Shown: in pieces, positions 35,822 through 45,170 of the stretch | Numbering within the stretch: position 1 is the stretch's first letter | Layout of the letters: each line of letters starts with the position of its first letter | Assembly (NCBI RefSeq): GCF_000238395.3 | Contig: NZ_CP011027.1 | Span: 33,262 to 97,261, forward strand | Origin: Pseudoalteromonas arctica A 37-1-2 | Lineage (GTDB): Bacteria > Pseudomonadota > Gammaproteobacteria > Enterobacterales > Alteromonadaceae | DNA length: 64,000 nucleotides | Direction: 5' to 3' | The notes under the pieces: generated by a model | The model's database searches: none | What the model saw: the letters and a program-made list of their open reading frames with translations, nothing else | Told to the model about the DNA's origin: nothing | Program-made: the position numbers and the translations under genes

Positions 35822-37168
35822 ATGAAAAATAAAATAACTGATAAAACATCTCATAAAATAGTGAAAAAAATAAAACTCATTACCCTAAGTAGTTTATTTA
35901 CTGGCTTAGCTGTCGTGTCAACTACGGCATTATCATATAACGATGCCGCTCTAGAAAAAACGCCAGCAGTAGAGCAATCCATCGTATTAAAAACTGACCA
36001 TGATCATGACTCTGAAAGTGAAGAAGTGCATGACGAAAGTGGTCATGAACATGGTAGTGATGAAAGCAAAGACGACCATGCTGCGGAGGAGAAATCTGAT
36101 GACGGTCATGACCATGGTAGTGAAACAGCGAGTAAAGAAACAGCTGAAGAAGAACATGAAGAAGGCATAAGTTTTAGTCCAGAAAAAATGGCACTCGCCA
36201 ATATCAAAGTGACTAACTTAAAGCCGGCAATTTTTGCTAAAAGTATCTATGCACCAGGAGAAATAAAAGCGAACGGTTATACCAGTTACATTGTCTCTTC
36301 ACGTACTGAATCGGTAGTGATCAGTCGTCATGCTATTTTAGGTGAACATGTGACTAAGGGTCAGTCTTTAGTTACCTTATTTAGTGAATCAATGGCCGAA
36401 GCACAAGCACAATATCGTGTTGCTTACAGTGAGTGGCAACGAACTAAAAAATTGGGCCTTGGCACCGTCAGTGAAAGCCGCCTATTAGCCAGTGAAACAG
36501 ATTACATTTCAGCTTATGGTCGATTAACTGCCTTTGGTTTAACCAAAGCAGCCATTAAAGATATTGTAAAAAACAACTCATCAAATCTTGGTGAATATAC
36601 CTTAGTCGCTCAGCGCTCTGGTGTGGTTTTAAGTGATGATTTCTCTCAAGGACAACGTGTGCCTGCCGGTGAAAAAATCATGGTATTGGCTGATGAAAAA
36701 GACTTATGGGTTGAAGCGCGTGTTTCGCCAAATAAAAAATTAAGTCTTCCTATTGGCACCATTGCAAAAGTTGAGTTTGCCGGGCAAGTGCATGTTGCCA
36801 AGGTCATTCAAGAAGCACATACCATTGATCCAAGTACGCGTACCCGAATCGTTAGACTGTCGGTTGAAAATACTGATGACAGTTTGCATTCAGGCATGTT
36901 TGTTAATGTAAATTTTCAGTTTGATACGCAAAGCCCTGTAATGGCAGTACCAGAAACAGCATTAATGCGTGGTGCCGATGGTGATTGGACGGTATTTGTT
37001 GAAGACCATTCTGGTGAATTTAAAGCCGTTGAAGTTGAATTAGGTCAGCCATTAGGCAATTACCGTCAAATTATCGGTATTGAGCCTAATACCCGTTTGG
37101 TAACAAAAGGTGCCTTTTTTGTTGCGTCAGAAATAGCAAAAGGCGGATTTGATCCGCACGGCCACTAG
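35822..37168 (+). CDS. czcB: CzcB-type membrane fusion protein with His-rich region
   Basis: 448 residues from ATG 35822 (MKNKITDKT). GGA lies upstream, and an in-frame TTG at 35798 is less likely. An N-terminal signal/anchor is followed by an unusually His/Asp/Glu-rich stretch at about residues 58-115 (HDHDSESEE, HEHGSDESKDDH, HDHGSE), able to bind several metal ions. Then come the fusion-protein core (ISFSPEKMALANIKV, SIYAPGEIKANGYTSYI, barrel-sandwich halves) and the C-terminal membrane-proximal domain. It links the RND pump to the outer channel in the periplasm. 12 bases before czcA. Confidence 0.88.
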   Translation: MKNKITDKTSHKIVKKIKLITLSSLFTGLAVVSTTALSYNDAALEKTPAVEQSIVLKTDHDHDSESEEVHDESGHEHGSDESKDDHAAEEKSDDGHDHGSETASKETAEEEHEEGISFSPEKMALANIKVTNLKPAIFAKSIYAPGEIKANGYTSYIVSSRTESVVISRHAILGEHVTKGQSLVTLFSESMAEAQAQYRVAYSEWQRTKKLGLGTVSESRLLASETDYISAYGRLTAFGLTKAAIKDIVKNNSSNLGEYTLVAQRSGVVLSDDFSQGQRVPAGEKIMVLADEKDLWVEARVSPNKKLSLPIGTIAKVEFAGQVHVAKVIQEAHTIDPSTRTRIVRLSVENTDDSLHSGMFVNVNFQFDTQSPVMAVPETALMRGADGDWTVFVEDHSGEFKAVEVELGQPLGNYRQIIGIEPNTRLVTKGAFFVASEIAKGGFDPHGH

Positions 37169-37180
37169 GGGAATAAGATT

Positions 37181-40100
37181 ATGTTTAATAAAATGATTGA
37201 TTGGTCGATCAATAATCGACTCTTAGTAATTATCGCCCTAATTGCTACTATGGCAGGCTCTGTTATGGTGATCCCAAAACTAAATTTAGATGCTTTTCCT
37301 GATGTAACCAATGTTCAGGTAGCGGTTAATACTGAAGCACCGGGCTTAGCCGCTGAAGAAGTAGAGCAGTTAATAACCTATCCCATTGAAGCAGTAATGT
37401 ATGCGTTGCCTGATGTAGAGCAAGTACGCTCTATTTCAAAAACGGGTTTATCGGGTGTTACTGTTGTCTTTAAAGGAGGCACAGACATCTACTTTGCTCG
37501 CCAGTTAGTATTTGAGCGTTTACAAGCGGCAAAAGAGTTAATTCCGCAAGGCGTGGGCACACCAGCAATGGGACCTAACACCTCAGGTTTGGGTCAAGTT
37601 TTTCAGTATTTGTTAATTGCAGATAAAGATTCTGGTTATGATTCTATGACCTTAAGGAGCTTGAACGATTGGATAGTAAAGTTATTGGTTATGCCGGTAG
37701 ATGGTGTTACCGACGTCTTATCTTTTGGCGGCAACGTCAGACAGTATCAAGTCAACATTGAGCCAAGTAAATTATTATCATATGAGTTAACGCAAGACGA
37801 TATTGTTACTGCACTCGATAACAACAATGCCAATGTTGGCGGTTGGTACATGAACCGTGGACAAGAGCAATTAGTTATTCGTGGCACAGGTTGGTTTAAT
37901 AGTGGCGAAGCAGGTTTAGCTGATATTAGACAAGTACCGGTTAAAACGGTTGATGGTACTGTGGTGACTATCGAAGATGTAGCCAAGGTTTCGCTGGGTA
38001 GTGAAATACGCCAAGGCGCAGTTACTATGACGCGCAGAGATGCACAGGGTAACATTGAAAACTTAGGTGAAGTGGTTTCAGGTATCGTATTGAAACGTAT
38101 GGGCGCAAATACTAAAGCGACAATCGACGGTATAAGTGCACGTATTCCAATGATCAACCAAGCACTACCTGAAGGCGTACGTTTTGAACCTTTCTACGAT
38201 CAGGCAGATTTAATTACTAAAGCAGTTGATACTGTAGTGCAAGCATTAGCGCTGGCATTTATATTTATCGCTATCGTACTTGCTCTGTTTTTAATGAACT
38301 TACGCGCAACCTTTTTAGTGTTAATTTCAATTCCTATTTCAATCGCTATCGCCTTAATGGTGATGTCTTGGATAGGTTTATCGGCAAACTTAATGTCGTT
38401 AGGTGGTATCGCTGTTGCTATTGGTATGTTGGTTGATGGCTCTGTTGTGATGGTTGAAAACATGTTCAAACACCTTAATAGACCTGATTCAACACATTAC
38501 AAAAGTGCGCAAGCGAGAACGTTAGGCACAGATGCTGATCCCCACGATGTAGAACATGATAAAGAAGGCATTCCTCTACGATTAAAAGAAGCAGGAAAAG
38601 AAGTTGCACGCCCGGTATTTTTTGCTGCCTCTATTATTTTAGTGGTATTTACACCGTTATTTAGCTTTGAAGGAGTGGAAGCTAAATTGTTCCAGCCGAT
38701 GGCTATCAGTATTATTTTAGCGGTTATTTCGGCTATTTTAGTGGCACTGTTTGTGGTTCCAGCCTTAGCAACCTTTATGTTTAATAAAGGCGTTAAAGAA
38801 AGAGAAAGTTTTGTCTTAAAACCATTAGATAAGCTTTATCGAAAAGGCCTCAAAGCCGCGATGAAACACACGAAAGTAGTTATTATTGCTTCATTATTGT
38901 TACTTGTGGGTGCAGCATCTTTAATACCTCAAATAGGGACTGAATTTGTACCAGAATTAGAAGAGGGTACCATTAACCTAAGAGCAACATTAGCGCCATC
39001 AGCAAGTTTAGAAACAGCCTTGTCGGTTGCTCCAATTCTTGAAGAAAAGTTAATGGAGTTCCCCGAAGTTGAATATACCCTAAGTCGAATTGGACGTGCT
39101 GAAATCGGCGGTGATCCTGAACCAGTTAATAACATCGAAATTTACATTGGCTTAAAACCTGTTTCAGAATGGACAAGTGCCAAAAATCGCGTTGAATTAC
39201 AAGGTTTAATGGAAGAGAAACTTGAGCAATTCCCAGGGTTATTACTTAACTTTTCACAGCCCATAGCGACTCGTGTAGATGAATTACTGTCAGGAGTTAA
39301 AGCGCAACTTGCCATTAAATTGTTTGGACCAGAATTAGATATGTTGGCGAGCAAAGGTCAAGAAATTGAAGCGGCAATCAAACAAATTGATGGCGCAAGA
39401 GATGTAGCCTTAGAGCAAATCGCTGGTGAAGCACAGTTAGTGATTAAACCGAAAAGACAGCAATTGTCACGTTTTGGTTTGTCAGTTGGCGATGTCATGG
39501 AAGTGGTTAAAAACGGTATCGGTGGCGTTAGCGCTGGCCAAATAATCAATGGTAATGAACGTTATGATATTTATGTTCGCATTGAAGAAAAATACCGTGA
39601 TAACCAAGAAGCTATTGCAGATCTGAGAATACAATCACCTACGGGTGCTTGGGTACGTTTAGGCGATATTGCTACCGTCAGTTTTGAATCTGGCCCACCA
39701 CAAGTGCGACGTGATGATGTACAGCGACGCGTGGTAATTCAAGCCAATGTTCAAGGTCGAGACATGGGAAGTGTTGTTAGCGACATTCGTGCAGTTATTG
39801 ATAGCAAAGTAGATTTACCTGCAGGTTATTCTGTAGTGATTGGTGGTCAATTTGAAAACCAACAACGTGCGCAGCAGCGACTATCAGTGGTAGTGCCTCT
39901 ATCATTGGCACTAATTGCCTTGCTACTTTATTTCGCCTTTGGCTCTGTTGGTCAAGCGATGCTTATTTTAGTGAATGTACCCTTGGCCGTTATAGGTGGT
40001 ATTTTCTCACTGTATATTTCAGGTCAATACTTGTCAGTGCCAAGTTCAGTCGGCTTTATCACTTTGTTTGGTGTCGCCGTGCTTAATGGTGTAGTCATGG

Positions 40101-40381
40101 TAGAAAGCATTAACCAGCTGGTAAAAGATGGTATAGACACCTCAAAAGCTGTTTTTGATGGGGCAGTATCTCGTTTACGTCCAGTATTAATGACCGCCAT
40201 TACTTCTGCGTTAGGTTTAATTCCAATGCTGATGTCCAATGGAGTTGGCGCTGAAATTCAACGACCACTGGCGAGTGTTATTGTTGGCGGTTTGGTTACT
40301 GCAACGTTACTCACCTTGTTTGTGTTACCGGTTTTATATGCTTGGTTCTCAAAAGCCAAAATCAAAGATCTTAGAGACTAA
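37181..40381 (+). CDS. czcA: Heavy-metal RND efflux pump (CzcA/CusA family)
   Basis: 1066 residues, full length, twelve membrane helices in two blocks with two large periplasmic domains. Family marks: NLDAFPDVTNVQV, a metal-path loop FSQPIATRVDELLSGVKAQL, and the C-terminal FGVAVLNGVVMVESINQL. Helix 4 reads GGIAVAIGMLVDGSVVMVEN. It keeps the Asp/Glu proton-relay residues but lacks the DFG found in classical CzcA and leans towards the CusA or other HME subgroups. Divalent-cation or Cu/Ag export cannot be decided from sequence. Last gene of a CopL-like/czcCBA operon. Confidence 0.88.
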   Translation: MFNKMIDWSINNRLLVIIALIATMAGSVMVIPKLNLDAFPDVTNVQVAVNTEAPGLAAEEVEQLITYPIEAVMYALPDVEQVRSISKTGLSGVTVVFKGGTDIYFARQLVFERLQAAKELIPQGVGTPAMGPNTSGLGQVFQYLLIADKDSGYDSMTLRSLNDWIVKLLVMPVDGVTDVLSFGGNVRQYQVNIEPSKLLSYELTQDDIVTALDNNNANVGGWYMNRGQEQLVIRGTGWFNSGEAGLADIRQVPVKTVDGTVVTIEDVAKVSLGSEIRQGAVTMTRRDAQGNIENLGEVVSGIVLKRMGANTKATIDGISARIPMINQALPEGVRFEPFYDQADLITKAVDTVVQALALAFIFIAIVLALFLMNLRATFLVLISIPISIAIALMVMSWIGLSANLMSLGGIAVAIGMLVDGSVVMVENMFKHLNRPDSTHYKSAQARTLGTDADPHDVEHDKEGIPLRLKEAGKEVARPVFFAASIILVVFTPLFSFEGVEAKLFQPMAISIILAVISAILVALFVVPALATFMFNKGVKERESFVLKPLDKLYRKGLKAAMKHTKVVIIASLLLLVGAASLIPQIGTEFVPELEEGTINLRATLAPSASLETALSVAPILEEKLMEFPEVEYTLSRIGRAEIGGDPEPVNNIEIYIGLKPVSEWTSAKNRVELQGLMEEKLEQFPGLLLNFSQPIATRVDELLSGVKAQLAIKLFGPELDMLASKGQEIEAAIKQIDGARDVALEQIAGEAQLVIKPKRQQLSRFGLSVGDVMEVVKNGIGGVSAGQIINGNERYDIYVRIEEKYRDNQEAIADLRIQSPTGAWVRLGDIATVSFESGPPQVRRDDVQRRVVIQANVQGRDMGSVVSDIRAVIDSKVDLPAGYSVVIGGQFENQQRAQQRLSVVVPLSLALIALLLYFAFGSVGQAMLILVNVPLAVIGGIFSLYISGQYLSVPSSVGFITLFGVAVLNGVVMVESINQLVKDGIDTSKAVFDGAVSRLRPVLMTAITSALGLIPMLMSNGVGAEIQRPLASVIVGGLVTATLLTLFVLPVLYAWFSKAKIKDLRD

Positions 40382-40577
40382 CGCGCTAGATAACTTAGTG
40401 ACTTACTCATTAACTTACAAATTAATAAAGTAAGTAACTAATTTGATAGCACTATAAATCGCTACTAGCTAAGCTCTTGTCAAAAGCAGGGCTTAGCCAG
40501 TCATTTTCACTCGATGCAGAGATTCAATAGTAGGCTTTTATTAGCTTCGAATTTTTGCATCCTAAATTTAGGGAATA

Positions 40578-42194
40578 ATGATGAAAAAGCTGTCGTTTTT
40601 CAATTATTCGCCAAACCTCCTTATTATCGCCACCGTGCTATTTATTATAGTGACGGGCAATTCTACATTTTTTGAACAAGTTAATTCGGTATACCCGTGG
40701 CAAGATAATCAAGGTTTTATTATCGCGCTGACTCTTGTGGTAATGAGTGTATTAACCATTATTGTGTCATTTTTCAGTATTATCATTCCCGTTCGAATAG
40801 TACTGAGCAGTCTTTTACTCTTATCTGCCATGGCTGGTTATTATACCGATAGCTTTGGCACCATCATTGATAATGTAATGATTCAAAACATTGCTGAAAC
40901 GAATATCGATGAAGCAACTGACTTACTGTCATTTGAGTATTTTTTAACTGTTTTGTTGTTAGCCATAGTACCTATAGCTTGCCTTTTTATGGTCAAAATA
41001 GATAAATCGTCATGGACAAAAAACTGTTGGCTACAAATAAGTAATACCATCATGGCACTTGGTGTAATTACTGTTTCACTTTATATTTTTAGTGCTCAAT
41101 TCACTAATTTCTTTAGAGAACACAAGCCATTAAGATTTTACTTAAATCCTATCTATCCCATTTACTCTACGGGATTTTTCCTCAAGGACGTGCTTGAACA
41201 GCAAGAAAATAACGAATTTTTAATGGTAGTAAACTCTGCCAATGATATTGATAAAGAGTCGCATAAAAAACTCTACATTGTCATTGTCGGTGAAACTGTC
41301 CATGCGGGTAATCTTTCTATAAATGGCTATAAACGAGAAACTACACCATTATTAGCTCAAAGAGATGATTTAATTAGTTTTGATAAATTCTATGCTTGTG
41401 GCACATCAACCGCGATTTCGGTCCCTTGTATGTTTTCATTCGATAACCGAGAGTCATTTGATAATAAAAAAGCACGGCGAACACAAAACGTATTAGATGT
41501 TATTTCCAAAGCCGGGGTAAGTGTCCTTTGGCGAGACAATAACTCTAGTTCAAAAGGCGTCGCAGATCGTGTCGAATACCAAAATTTCAAATCACCTGAG
41601 CTAAATTCAGTGTGCGATATAGAGTGTCGTGACATTGGTATGTTAGACGGTTTACAGGGGTATATTGATGATCAAGAAGGTAGTGTACTCATAGTGCTTC
41701 ATCAAATGGGCAACCACGGCCCGGCATATTACAAACGATACCCCAAAGACTTTGAGAAGTTCACTCCTGCCTGTCAAACAAGCGAACTCTCCGCCTGTGA
41801 AACTAGCGAAATTGTTAATGCGTATGATAATGCCATTCTCTATACCGATTACTTTATCAATGAAACCATTAATTTATTAGAAGAGAACAATACCAACTTT
41901 GAAACTGCCATGTTTTATATTGGCGATCATGGTGAATCGTTAGGTAAGAACGGACTCTACTTACATGGTATGCCTTACATGCTGGCGCCTGAAGAACAGA
42001 CTCATGTACCTTTAATTGCTTGGTTCGGCTCTTCATCACACGTTGATATGGAAAGTACGGTCAAACAAAGTAAAAAAGAAAGTTCTCACGATGCTTTTTC
42101 TTTTTCTTTACTACATGCGTTAAATATCAGCACAGATATGTCATTGCCTGAAAAAGCGCCATCACCACTATTTGTTACGCAAGAGGAAGAGTAA
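40578..42194 (+). CDS. eptA: Lipid A phosphoethanolamine transferase (EptA/MCR family)
   Basis: 538 residues. Five N-terminal membrane helices (to about residue 175), then a periplasmic alkaline-phosphatase-like domain. Visible metal and catalytic residues: E239 in IVGETVHAGN, the Thr cluster at 276-278 in CGTSTAISVPCMFS, IGDHGESLG, and the later LHGMP. Cys pairs for disulphides are seen (CDIECRD, CQTSELSAC). It transfers phosphoethanolamine from phosphatidylethanolamine to lipid A, releasing diacylglycerol. This lowers surface charge and in relatives confers polymyxin resistance. His replaces Arg in the usual GETVRADN. The next gene starts at the following base. Confidence 0.88.
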   Translation: MMKKLSFFNYSPNLLIIATVLFIIVTGNSTFFEQVNSVYPWQDNQGFIIALTLVVMSVLTIIVSFFSIIIPVRIVLSSLLLLSAMAGYYTDSFGTIIDNVMIQNIAETNIDEATDLLSFEYFLTVLLLAIVPIACLFMVKIDKSSWTKNCWLQISNTIMALGVITVSLYIFSAQFTNFFREHKPLRFYLNPIYPIYSTGFFLKDVLEQQENNEFLMVVNSANDIDKESHKKLYIVIVGETVHAGNLSINGYKRETTPLLAQRDDLISFDKFYACGTSTAISVPCMFSFDNRESFDNKKARRTQNVLDVISKAGVSVLWRDNNSSSKGVADRVEYQNFKSPELNSVCDIECRDIGMLDGLQGYIDDQEGSVLIVLHQMGNHGPAYYKRYPKDFEKFTPACQTSELSACETSEIVNAYDNAILYTDYFINETINLLEENNTNFETAMFYIGDHGESLGKNGLYLHGMPYMLAPEEQTHVPLIAWFGSSSHVDMESTVKQSKKESSHDAFSFSLLHALNISTDMSLPEKAPSPLFVTQEEE

Positions 42195-43097
42195 ATGTCA
42201 AATAATAACCATACGCACAGCCATGCACATAACCATGACGGAAAATTAAGCATGGCAGTATTTATCAATATTTTACTTACTGTGGCCCAAGTTATCGGCG
42301 GGGTTTTATCAGGTAGTTTATCCTTGATTGCTGATGCGCTTCATAACCTCAGTGATGCAGGCGCTATCGTTATTGCGATTGTTGCGAGAAAAATTGCAAG
42401 AAAACCCGCTAATAGCCAAATGACTTTTGGTTTTAAACGGGCTGAAATTATCGGGGCATTAATCAACAGTACTACCCTTATTATTCTTGGTATATATCTC
42501 ATTTATGCCGCAGTTGAGAAGTACTTTAACCCTCAACCTATTGATGGTTGGATTGTTGTTTGGATTGCGACAATAGCCTTAGTGATTGATTCCATAACCG
42601 CGTGGTTGACTTATCAAGCAGGCGCGAAGAATAACTTGAATCTCAGAGCGGCATTTATTCATAATTTATCTGATGCCTTTGCTTCTGTCGTTGTCATTGT
42701 TGCGGGTAGTTTGATCATTTTATATCAATGGTATGTTGTCGATTTATTGGCAACCATACTTATCTCGGTTTATGTGGTGTACCACGGTATTATTTTAGCT
42801 AAGCAAAGTATTCGTATTTTAATGCAAGCGGTCCCCGTTGATATCGATATCGATAAGATTTGTAAGGATATCGAATCAATGGAGAATGTTGAAAAAGTAA
42901 GACACATTCATGTGTGGCAATTAGATGATAGCGAAGTGTATTTAGAAACCAGTGTTAACTTAAAAACGATGGAACAATTCCAAGATCTTAAGCCAATTAA
43001 AGATTTGCTCGCAGCTCAATACGGTATTCACCACTCGACCATAGAAGTGGTAGTAGGGAACACCTTGCAAATGGAGAATTGTTTTGAACTTGAGTAA
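42195..43097 (+). CDS. czcD: CzcD-like cation diffusion facilitator
   Basis: 300 residues. A His-rich N-terminus (HTHSHAHNHDG) precedes six membrane helices. The Zn site is seen as IADALHNLSDAG (helix 2) and HNLSDAFASVVV (helix 5). The full cytoplasmic domain includes EKVRHIHVWQLDD. It exports Zn/Cd/Co by proton antiport. The ATG directly follows the eptA stop with GAGGAAG inside eptA, so translation is coupled. The lipid A gene and metal transporter thus share one transcript. Confidence 0.9.
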   Translation: MSNNNHTHSHAHNHDGKLSMAVFINILLTVAQVIGGVLSGSLSLIADALHNLSDAGAIVIAIVARKIARKPANSQMTFGFKRAEIIGALINSTTLIILGIYLIYAAVEKYFNPQPIDGWIVVWIATIALVIDSITAWLTYQAGAKNNLNLRAAFIHNLSDAFASVVVIVAGSLIILYQWYVVDLLATILISVYVVYHGIILAKQSIRILMQAVPVDIDIDKICKDIESMENVEKVRHIHVWQLDDSEVYLETSVNLKTMEQFQDLKPIKDLLAAQYGIHHSTIEVVVGNTLQMENCFELE

Positions 43098-43815
43098 ACA
43101 CCTGCTTTATTCAATGTATGCATTAACGCTTATTGCTTTTTTATTTGAAACAACAAATAGCGATATTTGGCTTCAAAATTTGTTATTCAATGCATCCAAC
43201 CAAACGTGGTTAATTGATAAATATGAAGAGCCTTATCGTTTTATTTTTTACTTGTTGCCTAAATACAGCATTATTTTGTTGGCACTGTCGCTCATTGCTT
43301 TTTACGTTATCGCTTGTAGACGCAAGTACTCTAAGCACTTTCAAAAGCGATTATTAGTGGTTATTTTCTCTTTGATGTTAGTGCCGTCAGTCATCGGCGG
43401 TTTAAAAGCAACAACCAATGGTGCTTGTCCTGCGCAGCTTGAACTATATGGCGGCGATGTCCCTTATGTTAAGGCGTTTGAATTAATGCCTGAATCGTTT
43501 GAGTCAACTAAAAAGTACAAGTGCTTTCCTGCGGGTCATGCCAGCGGTGGTTTTGCCTTAATGTCATTATTCTTTTTGTTTTATCGTCCGAAATACCAAT
43601 GTATTGCGATAGCGTTTGCTGTTTCTACTGGCTGGATTATGGGGAGTTATAAGATGGCGATAGGTGACCATTTTTTAAGTCACACACTAACAACGATGAC
43701 GTTGTCATGGTTAATCATTTGTTTGATAGCCGCGGTAGTGTTTCGTACCTTACACTTTCCTAATTCCAAACCTAATGCTAAGAATAGCCAACAGGAGCCA
43801 ATCAATGGGTACTAA
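43084..43815 (+). CDS. PAP2-family membrane phosphatase
   Basis: 243 residues. TTG 43084 (GGAG 7 bases upstream) overlaps the CDF gene end, and TTG 43090 is an alternative. Five or six membrane helices. PAP2 motifs: K-A-T-T-N-G-A-C-P (motif 1, degenerate), CFPAGHASGG (motif 2 with the catalytic His), and GSYKMAIGDHFLSH (motif 3, normally S-R-x5-H). It dephosphorylates lipid phosphates such as phosphatidic acid or isoprenyl pyrophosphates in the membrane. PAP2 genes accompany eptA/mcr genes in several bacteria. Confidence 0.8.
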   Translation: MNLSKHLLYSMYALTLIAFLFETTNSDIWLQNLLFNASNQTWLIDKYEEPYRFIFYLLPKYSIILLALSLIAFYVIACRRKYSKHFQKRLLVVIFSLMLVPSVIGGLKATTNGACPAQLELYGGDVPYVKAFELMPESFESTKKYKCFPAGHASGGFALMSLFFLFYRPKYQCIAIAFAVSTGWIMGSYKMAIGDHFLSHTLTTMTLSWLIICLIAAVVFRTLHFPNSKPNAKNSQQEPINGY

Positions 43816-44182
43816 GCAAAAGCCGACGGGAATAAAACGAATATACCTAGCAGCGGGGCATTCACTCAGAGCGTTTAAATGGCTGATAGCAAATGAAGCA
43901 GCGTTTAAACAAGAATTCTGGCTGTCAGTTCTTCTCGTTGTGGGCTGTTTATTCTTTCCATTTTCACTTTTTGAGTACGTGATTCTTTGGTGCGCTTTAT
44001 TATTCGTATTGTTGGCAGAAATCTTCAATACCGCTATTGAGGCAGTAGTCGATAGAATTGGCGCGGAAATTCATCCGCTGTCAGGTTTAGCGAAAGACTT
44101 AGGCTCTTTGGCTGTGATGGTGAGCGTTATCATCGCAACTTTAATATGGGCTGGTGTATTTATTCAGCACTTGAGCTTATGA
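43805..44182 (+). CDS. dgkA: Diacylglycerol kinase
   Basis: 125 residues from ATG 43805 (MGTKQKPTGIKR), with AGGAG upstream. The start overlaps the end of the PAP2 gene. Three membrane helices and the DgkA signature AIEAVVDRIGAEIHPLSGLAKDLGSLAV with the catalytic Glu and metal-binding NTAIE are present. It phosphorylates diacylglycerol to phosphatidic acid, recycling the by-product of EptA. Final gene of the four-gene lipid/metal operon. Confidence 0.92.
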   Translation: MGTKQKPTGIKRIYLAAGHSLRAFKWLIANEAAFKQEFWLSVLLVVGCLFFPFSLFEYVILWCALLFVLLAEIFNTAIEAVVDRIGAEIHPLSGLAKDLGSLAVMVSVIIATLIWAGVFIQHLSL

Positions 44183-44333
44183 AGTGTAAATGTTATTAGA
44201 ATGTATAATAATTCAAAAATATATTTAATCTAATACTCTATGTTAGACAATTAAGAATATTTTCAGCCATGTCCGCTATAGATCAAAAAATACAAACATT
44301 TTTAGCCAAAACACTCAAATAGTAACTTCTGCT

Positions 44334-45148
44334 GTAAGCGTATAGCTAACGACACCTAGCCTTGCTTAATATTCCAAGGTAGCAGTGGCTCAAGGTTACT
44401 TGGCTGCTCTGCAATATGTTGCAAGCACATTGAGATGTAGTCATGCACTACAAGATCATTTGCCTTTGCGGTTTCAACAAGACTATAGAGTATGGCGCTG
44501 GCATGCGCGCCATTACTGGTATTTGAGAACAGCCATAAAACCGCCCTATTACGAACGGTTTTATGGCTCGCTCTGCTCGGTTATTATCAATACTGAGCCT
44601 GCCATCATCGAGGTAACGCCTGAATTTCTCAAACTGGTTTATCGCATAGGTAATTGCTTTCCCTAGCGCCATTTGGGGAGGGATTTTATCTTTGTGTTTG
44701 AGTAACCATTGATACAATTCATCAACGATTGGTTTGGCTTTTTGCTGCCTAACGGTGAATTTTTCACTGACCGATTTACCTTTGATGGCTTGCTCAATAC
44801 CATAGAGTTTGCGAATAAGGTTAAGTGCTACATCCGCTTTAACGGTTTTTTTATTATTGCCTTTGGCCTCGATGAACTTACGGCGTATATGAGCTAAGCA
44901 CGCAACCAGTGTTGCCTTCGTTTGCTCGTATGCTTTGTAGCCGTCAACGTGCATGTAGCCTTGATAACCGTCAAGAAAACCAACTACACAGTGGGCCGCG
45001 CGACTATTATGATAATCAAACAGGACAATATTAGTGTCTTTACCCGGCTTATCATCGCCACAACAGTACAGCCACATATAGCTGGTCGCTTTCTCTGCGT
45101 TAATAACGTTTAACGAGGTTTCATCGCCTATAAATCACCGCAATTAAG
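44334..45148 (-). pseudogene. IS66-family element remnant (tnpC 3' part, frameshifted)
   Basis: The left end keeps an IS66-type inverted repeat (GTAAGCGTATAGC, at 44334). Minus-strand tnpC sequence runs from SYMWLYCCGDD (about 45090) through HSRAAHCVVGFLDGYQGYMH to RAERAIKPFVIGR. A one-base loss at about 44545 then shifts the frame to LFSNTSNGAHASAILYSLVE and the natural end LLPWNIKQG at 44356. The N-terminal part was removed where the next IS66 element abuts. Inactive. Confidence 0.85.
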
Positions 45149-45170
45149 GTGAGCGTCTAGCGAACTACAC

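Noticed and set aside
40578..42194. Calling the PEtN transferase a known mcr gene
   Set aside because: The motifs fit the family, but allele assignment needs sequence comparison that I cannot run.
44385..45113. Plus-strand ORFs opposite the IS66 remnant
   Set aside because: They are antisense shadows of tnpC.
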